43,114 nt of DNA from Coriobacteriia bacterium. Lineage in GTDB: Bacteria > Actinomycetota > Coriobacteriia > WRKU01 > WQUG01. Where the stretch lies: positions 1-43,114 of the forward strand of contig WRBC01000005.1 of assembly GCA_009779855.1 (NCBI GenBank), read 5' to 3'. The translations under genes and the position numbers were made by a program. The notes beneath the pieces were generated by a model, which worked only from the letters and a program-made list of their open reading frames with translations, made no database searches and was not told the origin of the DNA. Below are positions 15,585 to 22,575 of this stretch, one piece after another; position 1 is the first letter of the stretch, and every line of letters starts with the position of its first letter.

Positions 15585-15588
15585 TGGC

Positions 15589-15594
15589 TATAAT
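15589..15594 (+). promoter_or_regulatory. -10 box TATAAT placed for a leaderless transcript
   Basis: A perfect TATAAT ends 7 bp before the ATG at 15,602, so the transcript should begin at or next to the start codon. No ribosome binding site is present. No -35 element is evident at 16-18 bp. Confidence 0.4.
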
Positions 15595-15601
15595 GGTAGC
15601 T

Positions 15602-16048
15602 ATGCCTGGAATCATCTACATAGCTACAAATCCCGCTATGCCTGGTCTGGCAAAGATTGGCTATACGCGACAAGAAGATGTAGGCACTCGCATAGCCCAA
15701 CTCTTTCACGGAAGCACTGGTGTACCCATTCCTTTTGACTGCGCCTATGCAGCCACAGTTAAAGACAGCGTTACTACTGAAAAAGAAATACATGATCTAT
15801 TTGCTGACAGACGCTTGATTCGCAACCGTGAGTTCTTTTGGATTGAAGTAAGAGAAGCAATAGAGGCACTTAAACCCTTTGAGGTAAAAGATGTTACCCC
15901 AGAAGCTAGAGAGTATTGTGACAAGCTACTTGGCGAAGCTCAAAAGGCAGCACGTAGAGCAGCACGCAAAAGATATGAGCGAGAGCATCCAGATCAAGAA
16001 TCTGCCAAGTATCTACACAAAACCATCAAGCGTCCATCAAAGACATAA
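15602..16048 (+). CDS. T5orf172 / GIY-YIG-like nuclease-domain protein
   Basis: A 148-residue protein. MPGIIYIATNPAMPGLAKIG followed by YT matches the GIY...YIG core in its T5orf172/MUG113 form. A conserved Arg follows (GTRIAQLF), then STGVPIPFDCAY, EKEIHDLF with the likely metal-binding Glu, and NREFFWI. These domains are stand-alone, phage-associated nuclease-like proteins; their cellular role is poorly defined. The C terminus is highly basic (AARRAARKRYEREH). The ATG at 15,602 is preferred because the core begins there; TTG 15,584 and ATG 15,593 lie upstream in frame. Confidence 0.65.
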   Translation: MPGIIYIATNPAMPGLAKIGYTRQEDVGTRIAQLFHGSTGVPIPFDCAYAATVKDSVTTEKEIHDLFADRRLIRNREFFWIEVREAIEALKPFEVKDVTPEAREYCDKLLGEAQKAARRAARKRYEREHPDQESAKYLHKTIKRPSKT

Positions 16049-16084
16049 AGATTCTCATTGTATGAGAGTGGCTTCTTGCTGCAA

Positions 16085-16823
16085 GCGGAAGTGAAATACT
16101 TAGAGGCAACTGTAGAAGAAACACCACCTACACAATTGACATTACCTCTTTCTTTGGAAGAGCAACAACACCAGCACAGATACAAAGATGGAATGACAAC
16201 TTCAGAGGTATAACACTAGGGCAAGGTCATGACAGACAAAACTTAGGAAGTAGATGGTACGGCAGAGTAAACGACCACAACCAATCTTTCCCTCCAAGAC
16301 TAAGGATTACCTATATCGAATAGCTTAACCTCCTTAACCTCCTGTCTAAAAAGAGAAGAAAGCAAGCAGCCATGACTACAATAGGACACCAAATAACACC
16401 TAACCCAATAACAGTTACTCAAAGAAGCAGTAACAACCCAACAGGTAACTTTAACCAAGTAATGTAAAGATACCAACAAGAACTATTTGTCCAACAACAA
16501 TGGGTAAAGATGACAGACTACGACGTATTTACTTTCAATGCAGGAACAACAGAATAATACGTATAGAACTTCCTGTTGCATAGAGGATTAGAGAACAAGA
16601 TGGTAAATACACCACCATCTATCTTTTGTCAGTAGACCATGACGACCCTTACGTACCAGAAATAGGAGAAACACGGATTATAGGCAAAAGCCCCTTTACC
16701 CCTAACTGGGTATTTGAAAAGAGATACTTCACTCCACAACAAGTAAGAGATCACTATGAGGAGATACAAAATGCGACCAGTTAAGTATCAACAAATGGGG
16801 AAAATGGTGACACTAAAAAGGAA
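16085..16823 (+). pseudogene. Decayed phage tail/baseplate genes
   Basis: Several short open stretches encode phage-like sequence broken by stops and frame changes. At 16,129-16,323 the frame reads YTIDITSFFGRATT, ITLGQGHDRQNLG and RLRITYIE before TAG. At about 16,380-16,470 there is a short MTTIGHQITPNPITVTQ product. At about 16,580-16,784 the frame reads TIYLLSVDHDDPYVPEIGE, then PFTPNWVFEKRYFTPQQV. The next gene is gp25-like, so these are probably baseplate neighbours. Codons are rich in ACA, CTA, ATA and AGA, unlike the tail cluster at 1-12 kb, indicating a different source. Confidence 0.5.
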
Positions 16824-16829
16824 CACACT

Positions 16830-17063
16830 ATGATATATGACCTAGCAATAAACAACGGAGACTTAGACCTAGTAAACACCCATGCAAGGGTACTAACAGG
16901 TATAAGAAAACTAGAACAAGAAATAAAGCACCTAATACTAGAGAGACGTGGTAACGACCGCTTCCACCAACTATGGGGCAGTCTACAAAGTACCAAGATG
17001 GGTGAAGACAATACCTCTGAAGTAGTCTTCTTCTTAAGAAGCTCAATCCTAGTTCCAACCTGA
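16830..17063 (+). CDS. Truncated baseplate gp25/GPW-like protein
   Basis: A 77-residue frame beginning MIYDLAINNGDLDLVNTHAR, then GIRKLEQEIKHLILERRGND. This is the start of gp25/GPW-type baseplate proteins (ID-A-NGDL...G...L.Q-I-H-LL...RG). Family members usually run past 100 residues; here sequence after WGSLQ departs from the pattern and ends early. No good ribosome binding site is seen. It is probably a non-functional relic with the material upstream. Confidence 0.45.
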   Translation: MIYDLAINNGDLDLVNTHARVLTGIRKLEQEIKHLILERRGNDRFHQLWGSLQSTKMGEDNTSEVVFFLRSSILVPT

Positions 17064-17258
17064 GAAGATAGCTTAAGGCAAGATAATCGACAGCTTACAG
17101 ATCAGAAGCCGAAAGAGCTTTGTGAGGGTGTATACTGGTAAATACAGTACTCTCCACGTCTCTCTTGTGATGCGAGCCAGACGGATCTTACTATAAAGAC
17201 ACGCTGACTGGCACACATAAAGTGTCTGTGTGCGGAGCCGTTTAAACCAGTGAGAACA

Positions 17259-17287
17259 TTGATGTAAAAACATTTGTACGCTATAAT
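17259..17287 (+). promoter_or_regulatory. Promoter of the DprA-like/PRTase operon
   Basis: TTGATG (17,259-17,264) and a perfect TATAAT (17,282-17,287) are 17 bp apart. A start near 17,294 gives a leader of about 84 nt before the ATG at 17,378. The stretch from 17,064 to here holds no recognisable gene. Confidence 0.7.
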
Positions 17288-17377
17288 GTAATGAGTCATC
17301 GAGAGGACTTCTGGCATTAGAGCTAACGATTTCAATAATGATAATATAAATGTAGCTAATATCTGAGGAGGATGAGC

Positions 17378-18310
17378 ATGAGTGCAAGCGGGTTACTGGC
17401 AGGAACAGTCTCACCTTTTGAGGAGCTTTTAGGATATGAGTATCTATACAGCAAAAAAGGATCATCATTAAAGACTATATCTGAAGCTACGTTTCAGCGA
17501 AGTGTTCTTCCCTCAGAAGCTGCACGCGAAGAGCAAGGCTTACTGCATGAAGACGATGAAGTTTATAATAAGGTAAAAGAGTTCATTACAAACGTGGTTT
17601 TAGAGGACTCCCAGTTTTCGGTGCTAGTGAATGGAACATATCAGTTTCCTTCTAGTATTGGAGAGGCTGAAAGTCCTGTACCGATTCTCTACTGCCAAGG
17701 CGATGTGACTTTATTTAATGCTCCAAGTGTGTCGATAGTTGGGGCTAGAACAGCATCTCTGCAGGGTATGCAGCGTGCGTCCAAATTGGCAAAAGATTTG
17801 GCAAAGGGTGGGGTGGCTATTGTCTCTGGTTTGGCTAAAGGGATTGATACCGCCGCTCTTCAATCTGCCATTCAAAATGGAGGACATGTTATCGGAGTTA
17901 TCGGTACTCCAATTAATGAAGCATATCCTAAAGAAAACACGGAACTTCAAAGACTTATTGCCAAAGAACATCTTTTGGTGAGTCAAGTACCTTTTTATCG
18001 CTATGAGCATGAGCCTTTTAACAATCGACGTTGGTACTTTCCACAGCGGAATGTAACAATGGCTGCAATTTCAAAGGCAACTGTAATTGTAGAAGCTTCT
18101 GATAGATCAGGAACACTAACGCAGGCTAATGCCTGCATTAAACAAGGGCGAAAGTTGTTTATCATGCGCTCATGTTTTGATAATCAGCACATTACATGGC
18201 CTGAAAAAATGCTAGAAAAGGGTGCTGAGATTTTGGATGACTCGCAACAGGTGCTAGACTTCTTACATTCTAAAGAATCTCTTTCTGCGGAATTGCCTGA
18301 TGTCAAATGA
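17378..18310 (+). CDS. DprA/Smf-like protein, ShosA-like component of a defence toxin-antitoxin pair
   Basis: A 310-residue protein. The Rossmann-like DprA core shows SVSIVGARTAS (118-127), AIVSGLAKGIDTAAL (147-161), VIGVIGTPINEAYPKEN (171-187), and VIVEASDRSGTLTQANACIK (236-255). The N-terminal 100 residues differ from housekeeping DprA. It is coupled, with an 11-bp overlap, to a phosphoribosyltransferase gene on a mobile element. A DprA-domain protein paired with a PRTase is the composition of the ShosTA anti-phage system, where the DprA-like partner is the antitoxin. The start at 17,378 is preferred over 17,372, as GAGGAGG abuts the latter. Competence DprA is less likely given context. Confidence 0.75.
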   Translation: MSASGLLAGTVSPFEELLGYEYLYSKKGSSLKTISEATFQRSVLPSEAAREEQGLLHEDDEVYNKVKEFITNVVLEDSQFSVLVNGTYQFPSSIGEAESPVPILYCQGDVTLFNAPSVSIVGARTASLQGMQRASKLAKDLAKGGVAIVSGLAKGIDTAALQSAIQNGGHVIGVIGTPINEAYPKENTELQRLIAKEHLLVSQVPFYRYEHEPFNNRRWYFPQRNVTMAAISKATVIVEASDRSGTLTQANACIKQGRKLFIMRSCFDNQHITWPEKMLEKGAEILDDSQQVLDFLHSKESLSAELPDVK

Positions 18311-18968
18311 TGCTCATGAACATAATCAGTGGAGCAAAGTTGATAGGCTTGAACTGAAAAACAGGGAGCATCTGAATCCTGAAGATGAATGTTTTTATTA
18401 TATGATTTTGCCGAATAGGAACGTCTATACGGGAGGCGTTCCATGGGGTTCGCCCGCAAGGTCGCAAATGATGAATCTTAAGAAGCCGATAGCACAGATT
18501 CAGGGTTATCCTAATTTGCAACGATACAAAGCTCAGGCAATCAATCAGTTTGCTGAAGATGTTGCAGAGGTATTGCAGCGAAGCACAGGTTCCCTGTTGA
18601 AACAGAGAACCGCAATAGTGCCGATGCCGCCATCAAAGAGTGTGTGTGACCCAAATTATGACGATCGAATTGCCAGAGTCTGCCAAATTGCTCAAGCTGC
18701 TTGTAATAATGCCAATCTGGACTATGTTGACTGCATTCAGTCAAAAAAGACTCGTCCTTCTGCACACAGTTCAGGCAATAGGTTAACCCCTGCTCAACAC
18801 ATTACCAATTTGACTTTCAGCAGCAGCGCGCTTCAGGCTTATGAAACGGTACTGCTGGTCGATGACACGCTAACCCTCGGCGCAACTTTTTCTGCATGCA
18901 AACAACTTATTTGCCAAACGTATCCTGATATAAGAGTGATTGGTTTGTTCTGGGCCATATACCAATAA
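18300..18968 (+). CDS. Phosphoribosyltransferase-like protein, ShosT-like toxin candidate
   Basis: A 222-residue protein. Near the C terminus, ETVLLVDDTLTLGATFSACK is the PRPP-binding signature of type I phosphoribosyltransferases (two acidic residues, then a T-x-G-x-T loop). AIVPMPPSKS (about 107-116) matches the β-strand and flexible-loop region of ComF-like PRTases. The N-terminal zinc ribbon of ComF is absent. The gene starts inside the end of the DprA-like gene, so the pair is translated in a coupled way. In ShosTA the PRTase-domain protein is the toxin; here the antitoxin-like gene comes first. Assignment rests on domain pairing and context. Confidence 0.7.
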   Translation: MSNDAHEHNQWSKVDRLELKNREHLNPEDECFYYMILPNRNVYTGGVPWGSPARSQMMNLKKPIAQIQGYPNLQRYKAQAINQFAEDVAEVLQRSTGSLLKQRTAIVPMPPSKSVCDPNYDDRIARVCQIAQAACNNANLDYVDCIQSKKTRPSAHSSGNRLTPAQHITNLTFSSSALQAYETVLLVDDTLTLGATFSACKQLICQTYPDIRVIGLFWAIYQ

Positions 18969-19066
18969 GTCTGCTAGACATCAGAGTGCCTGTGTCCACT
19001 TCCACTGCTTTTTAGTAGCGGCAGGTAAGGTGTTGCACTGAGCATAGTAATTCTGCGTTTGTTGTT

Positions 19067-19096
19067 TTGACACTTTTGTTGTCCTTCCTGTATAGT
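19067..19096 (+). promoter_or_regulatory. Strong promoter of the rtcB-prfH leader
   Basis: A perfect TTGACA (19,067-19,072) is separated by 18 bp from TATAGT (19,091-19,096). Transcription should start near 19,103, about 245 nt before rtcB. The leader contains a 15-codon ORF and two hairpins with T-tracts. Confidence 0.7.
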
Positions 19097-19137
19097 GACT
19101 CCTTAGATTTGACCTATTTGGAAAGGAAGTGGTTTTA

Positions 19138-19185
19138 ATGCCAAGAATAAAGAAAGAAACAGGTGAACTGAATAAGCCATCATAG
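19138..19185 (+). CDS. Leader peptide upstream of rtcB
   Basis: Fifteen codons, MPRIKKETGELNKPS, start 35 nt after the predicted transcription start, behind a purine-rich GGAAAGGAAG site. It ends about 35 nt before the first terminator-like hairpin. Size, strong site and position suit a leader peptide whose translation senses ribosome state, but no leader-type codon run is present. Confidence 0.4.
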   Translation: MPRIKKETGELNKPS

Positions 19186-19220
19186 ATGCCTATGCGCAAA
19201 ATAGTTACGCTAGTTTGATG

Positions 19221-19244
19221 GCACGGTGAAAATCGTGCTTTTTT
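19221..19244 (+). terminator. First leader hairpin with T6, possible attenuator
   Basis: GCACG and CGTGC form a short stem with an 8-nt loop, followed directly by six T residues. It lies inside the rtcB leader, downstream of the leader ORF. Confidence 0.55.
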
Positions 19245-19281
19245 GTTGCCAAAATACAAGGCAGCTTCATACTCAACAGAC

Positions 19282-19315
19282 AAGCCACGCCCGCATTTGG
19301 TGTCGTGGCTTTTTG
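19282..19315 (+). terminator. Second leader hairpin with T-tract, possible attenuator
   Basis: AAGCCACG and CGTGGCTT form an 8-bp perfect stem with a 14-nt loop, running into five Ts. It is stronger than the first and lies only 33 nt before rtcB, so transcripts from the promoter at 19,067 must pass both. Confidence 0.65.
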
Positions 19316-19347
19316 TATGAACAAACAATCAATAAGGAGAAACTATT

Positions 19348-20406
19348 TTGAATAGCAAAACCACTCTTATAACGAGTGAGAAAAACTGGATGGAGAGCAA
19401 TGCTGTAGCGCAGCTTAATGCTCTTGAAAGATTAGATGATGTAGTACGTGTAGTAGGACTTCCCGATCTGCACGCAGGAAGAAGCCCTGTAGGGTTTGCA
19501 CTAACAACAAGAGATAAGGTATACCCTCACCTAATCTCAAATGATATAGGTTGCGGTATGAGCTTGTACGCTACAGGCATTGAGAGAAGAAAAGCAAAAC
19601 TAGATAAGTGGGTAAAGCGGCTTAGCAAGGTAAGGCTTGCCGACATTGAGGCGACCAGTACCTACGATGAACCAAGCCCTATCAGCAATCTTGGCACGCT
19701 AGGTGGCGGCAATCACTTCGCAGAACTTCACTTTGTCCATGAGGTCTTTAACGTCTGCGAGTTTGAGCGTCTTGGACTAGAAAAGAAAGCAGTCCACATG
19801 CTCATACACAGCGGCTCAAGAGGCTACGGACAGCAAATTCTAGAAGAGTTTAGTGGCATAGGATACACAGGAGCAGAAGCACAAGCATACATCAAGAAAC
19901 ACAACGATACGCTTCTTTGGGCAAGTAGGAATCGTGACGTAGTAGCAAGTAAGCTACTACGCTATTTGGGCTACACCCAAGAACCACAGAAAGTAATAGG
20001 TTGCACTCACAATTTCTTAGAGCAGCGTGAAGGACTATACATCCACCGCAAAGGAGCAGTATCTACAGAGGTAGGAGCAGTAGTAATCCCTGGCTCTCGT
20101 GGCTCGCTAACCTATATCGTAAAGCCTACTGATGATACTGCCAAGAGTGTCTATTCACTCTCTCACGGAGCAGGAAGAAAGTGGGCTAGAGGATTTGTGA
20201 AGTCTCGTATCTGGGGCAAGTATGACATGATTACAATCCGCCAGAACAAGTACAAGGGTGTCGTAGTATGCCACGACAAAGATTTGCTCTTTGATGAGGC
20301 GGCAGAAGCCTACAAGAATATCGACACAGTGGTGCAGTGTTTAGTAGATCACGGACTAGCAGAAGTGATCGCAACACTCAAACCAATGCTTACTTACAAA
20401 GGATAG
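19348..20406 (+). CDS. rtcB2: RNA ligase RtcB, RtcB2 type
   Basis: A 352-residue protein, shorter than canonical RtcB (about 400-480), as in the RtcB2 group linked to PrfH. Active-site elements are intact: NDIGCGM with Asp66 and Cys69 for manganese, GGGNHF with Asn122 and His123, LIHSGSRG with His154, and SLSHGAGR with His273, expected to be guanylylated. It joins RNA 2',3'-cyclic phosphate or 3'-phosphate ends to 5'-OH ends. With PrfH downstream it is known to repair ribosomes cut in the 16S decoding centre. Start codon TTG behind AAGGAG. AGA and CTA codon use matches the tail relics at 16 kb rather than the rest of the window. Confidence 0.88.
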   Translation: MNSKTTLITSEKNWMESNAVAQLNALERLDDVVRVVGLPDLHAGRSPVGFALTTRDKVYPHLISNDIGCGMSLYATGIERRKAKLDKWVKRLSKVRLADIEATSTYDEPSPISNLGTLGGGNHFAELHFVHEVFNVCEFERLGLEKKAVHMLIHSGSRGYGQQILEEFSGIGYTGAEAQAYIKKHNDTLLWASRNRDVVASKLLRYLGYTQEPQKVIGCTHNFLEQREGLYIHRKGAVSTEVGAVVIPGSRGSLTYIVKPTDDTAKSVYSLSHGAGRKWARGFVKSRIWGKYDMITIRQNKYKGVVVCHDKDLLFDEAAEAYKNIDTVVQCLVDHGLAEVIATLKPMLTYKG

Positions 20407-20415
20407 GAGGGATAC

Positions 20416-21009
20416 ATGCTACTTCAAATATCATCGGGCAATGGCCCAGCAGAATGTGAGCTTACTGTAGGCAAGTTCTTAGAGGTACTTAAAAGTGAAC
20501 TTCCTGACTTAGAAATAGTCAAAGTAACAAAGGGCAGAAACGCTGACTGCTACAGGTCAGTAGTCATCTCAACTGCCCAAGACGTATCTCACCTGCAGGG
20601 AACTGTTAAGTGGATATGCCAAAGCCCTTATCGTCCAAAGCACAAAAGAAAGAACTGGTTTATTGATGTAAGTATCTTTGAGGAAAAGTCACAGACCAAC
20701 TTTTCAGAAGGAGATATACGCTTTCAAACTTTTAGATGCGGAGGTAAAGGAGGTCAGAACGTAAACAAAGTAGAAACTGGAGTTAGAGCAATCCATATCT
20801 CTACAGGGAATAGTGTCACAGCCACAGAAGCAAGAACACAGTACCAAAACAGAAAGACTGCACTTGCTCGTTTAGGTGAGGCAATAGCAAAGCAAAATCA
20901 AGACAGTAAGAATCTTGCAAAGCAGGATATGTGGTCAAAGCACGAAGCCATAGAGCGTGGTAATCCTGTGAGGGTATATGAGGGAGTGAGGTTTAAGAGG
21001 AGGTCATAG
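20416..21009 (+). CDS. prfH: Peptide chain release factor homologue PrfH
   Basis: A 197-residue release-factor-like protein. It has the GGQ motif at 112-114 in CGGKGGQNVNKVETGVRAIH and a basic C-terminal tail, but no full codon-recognition domain like RF1/RF2. PrfH releases nascent chains from ribosomes whose decoding centre has been cleaved, allowing RtcB2 to reseal the 16S rRNA. The gene lies 9 bp after rtcB2 with its own GGAGGG site, so the two form one operon. Presence on an integrative element points to protection against ribosome-targeting nucleases, for example colicin E3-like toxins or phage-triggered effectors. Confidence 0.9.
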   Translation: MLLQISSGNGPAECELTVGKFLEVLKSELPDLEIVKVTKGRNADCYRSVVISTAQDVSHLQGTVKWICQSPYRPKHKRKNWFIDVSIFEEKSQTNFSEGDIRFQTFRCGGKGGQNVNKVETGVRAIHISTGNSVTATEARTQYQNRKTALARLGEAIAKQNQDSKNLAKQDMWSKHEAIERGNPVRVYEGVRFKRRS

Positions 21010-21065
21010 ATTGAACCTCAGAGCTTCAGCAGGAACTTCCCCCATTCTCTGCTAGAATTGTAGGC

Positions 21066-21209
21066 GCATGAACTGTTGGAGTACGACAGAACAAACAACT
21101 TAATAGTGATTAAACCACACCGTAATGGGGCGATATTCTTCGTAACTCGGTGTGGTTGTAGTTCTGCTATTTCCGCGACAGTTCATGCAAAGAGGAATGT
21201 CGCCTTTTT
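21066..21209 (+). ncRNA. Nested multi-helix structured RNA with possible pseudoknot and T-tract
   Basis: Four complementary pairs are visible. The outer helix is GCATGAACTGT (21,066-21,076) with 21,178-21,188, 11 bp perfect. The middle is CAGAAC (21,087) with GTTCTG (21,161). The inner is AACCACACCG (21,113) with 21,148-21,157, 10 bp perfect. The 25-nt apical loop contains GGCGATATTC (21,129-21,138), which pairs over 10 bp (one G-U) with 21,195-21,204, followed at once by TTTTT. That last pairing gives either a pseudoknot or a terminator stem. It ends about 55 nt before a zinc-ribbon gene. No known riboswitch class is recognised; it may be an attenuator or an independent small RNA. Confidence 0.65.
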
Positions 21210-21262
21210 GCTTGCTCTGTGCGTCCATCCTCTATATTTCCAATGCAAATACAGGAGGAAAG

Positions 21263-21706
21263 ATGGACTGCAAAAATTGCACTGCCCAACTAAAAGATAG
21301 CGCACAATTCTGCACAGAGTGCGGCACTAGTGTTGAGTTCAATTCTGAAGAGTCAAACTATGAGCAACCTCAAGAATCTGCTAATGAAGGCGAAGTTACG
21401 CAGATATGTACAAAATGCGGATGTAAGTTCCTTGCTAAGTATGGGGAGTTTGCCCCTTGCCCCAATTGCAATGGTGGCGAGAAAGAGCATTCTAGCTCCA
21501 CATGGATTCCATTGAGCAAGTTGAGCAAGTATGGGGTTGCAGTCTTTCTTATTCTCTTCGGTGCGAACTTCTTTTTTGCAAACACTGGAGCAAGGTTTGG
21601 TGGCGATTTTTACACATCAATACACAATGTTGTAGTTGATGGTTTTTCGATACTGATAATAGGCTTTGGTCTTGCTGTAGCTGCTTTCGCTAGTTCGCAG
21701 AAATAG
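21263..21706 (+). CDS. Membrane protein with two zinc ribbons (first of three)
   Basis: A 147-residue protein. The first zinc ribbon has Cys3, Cys6, Cys17 and Cys20; a second has Cys49, Cys52, Cys66 and Cys69 (CTKCG...CPNC). Two hydrophobic helices follow (about 90-106 and 125-143). The ATG at 21,263 is chosen because it follows AGGAGGAAAG and starts the ribbon directly. The topology should place the ribbons in the cytoplasm. The family is not recognised. It begins a run of three genes of related design just downstream of the structured RNA and rtcB2-prfH. Confidence 0.6.
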   Translation: MDCKNCTAQLKDSAQFCTECGTSVEFNSEESNYEQPQESANEGEVTQICTKCGCKFLAKYGEFAPCPNCNGGEKEHSSSTWIPLSKLSKYGVAVFLILFGANFFFANTGARFGGDFYTSIHNVVVDGFSILIIGFGLAVAAFASSQK

Positions 21707-21717
21707 GATGGACAAAT

Positions 21718-22560
21718 ATGTTGTATTGTGAGGAGTGCGGCACAAAGTTGCCCAAAGACGGTGTATTTTGCGAAAGCTGTGGTCATAGGCTTTCTGTTGA
21801 ATTGGAACAGGAAGTTCCAGTTAAGAGTATTGCAGAATCAAAAAACTTAGCTCAAAAAGTTGTATCTTGGTTTGCGTTAGATAAGAAACGCCTAGCAATC
21901 ATTGGGCTAGGGGCAGCATTGCTTGTGGCTATTCCCATTGCCAATTCCGTTATTGAGCAGAGACGTATTGAAATGGAACGTGCTGAAGCCCAAGCTTTGG
22001 CTGATTCTGCAAACTTCGTTGGGCATACTATGAGGCATGGTGCATACTTGATTCAGACCAGAAGCGATCAAGGGTTGTGGGATGATAATCAGGCAGGGCG
22101 CACAGCAGATGCAGCTTATATGGTGACTGCCAGCGGAGAGCTTTGGATATATGTTTCCCGAGATGGAAGACAAACCTTTTTGGCTAGCACCGATATTGGA
22201 ATTTCAAATATAAGAACCATTGATCTTCCTGCTTATCCTAACCCGCATCACAATCCTTGGAATTGCTTCCCTTTTCACTTTGTTCATGATGCTGCGTGGA
22301 TGCTCTATTTTCGTGAAGGTCACAATGGCATGATTCATGTTATGCACAATAATCAAGAGATTGGGCTGGCAGCACCAAACACCGATGGGATAATCCAGTC
22401 GTTTGCAGTAAGAGTTCCAGAAGCATCACAATCTCAAGAAATGAGGGAGTGGTTTGGAGAGCAGTTAGACTTAGCGATTCCGATGGATGAACTTGTGTAT
22501 GACAAGGATACAGGAAGAGCATTTACGGCAAGAGAGCTGATTGATAGAGCTAGCCGATAA
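21718..22560 (+). CDS. Zinc-ribbon, single-span membrane protein with exported domain (second of three)
   Basis: A 280-residue protein. The N-terminal zinc ribbon has Cys4, Cys7, Cys18 and Cys21. One transmembrane helix (about 58-78) is followed by a coiled stretch (IEQRRIEMERAEAQAL) and a C-terminal domain of about 180 residues rich in aromatic residues (NPHHNPWNCFPFHF). The domain should lie outside the cytoplasm. It begins 11 bp after the previous stop with only a weak GGATGG site. No function is assigned. Confidence 0.55.
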   Translation: MLYCEECGTKLPKDGVFCESCGHRLSVELEQEVPVKSIAESKNLAQKVVSWFALDKKRLAIIGLGAALLVAIPIANSVIEQRRIEMERAEAQALADSANFVGHTMRHGAYLIQTRSDQGLWDDNQAGRTADAAYMVTASGELWIYVSRDGRQTFLASTDIGISNIRTIDLPAYPNPHHNPWNCFPFHFVHDAAWMLYFREGHNGMIHVMHNNQEIGLAAPNTDGIIQSFAVRVPEASQSQEMREWFGEQLDLAIPMDELVYDKDTGRAFTARELIDRASR

Positions 22561-22575
22561 GAGGAGGAAAAGCAC

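Noticed and set aside
17378-18968. Housekeeping competence genes dprA and comF
   Set aside because: The PRTase lacks the ComF zinc ribbon, the DprA N terminus is unusual, the two genes overlap, and both lie on a mobile element.
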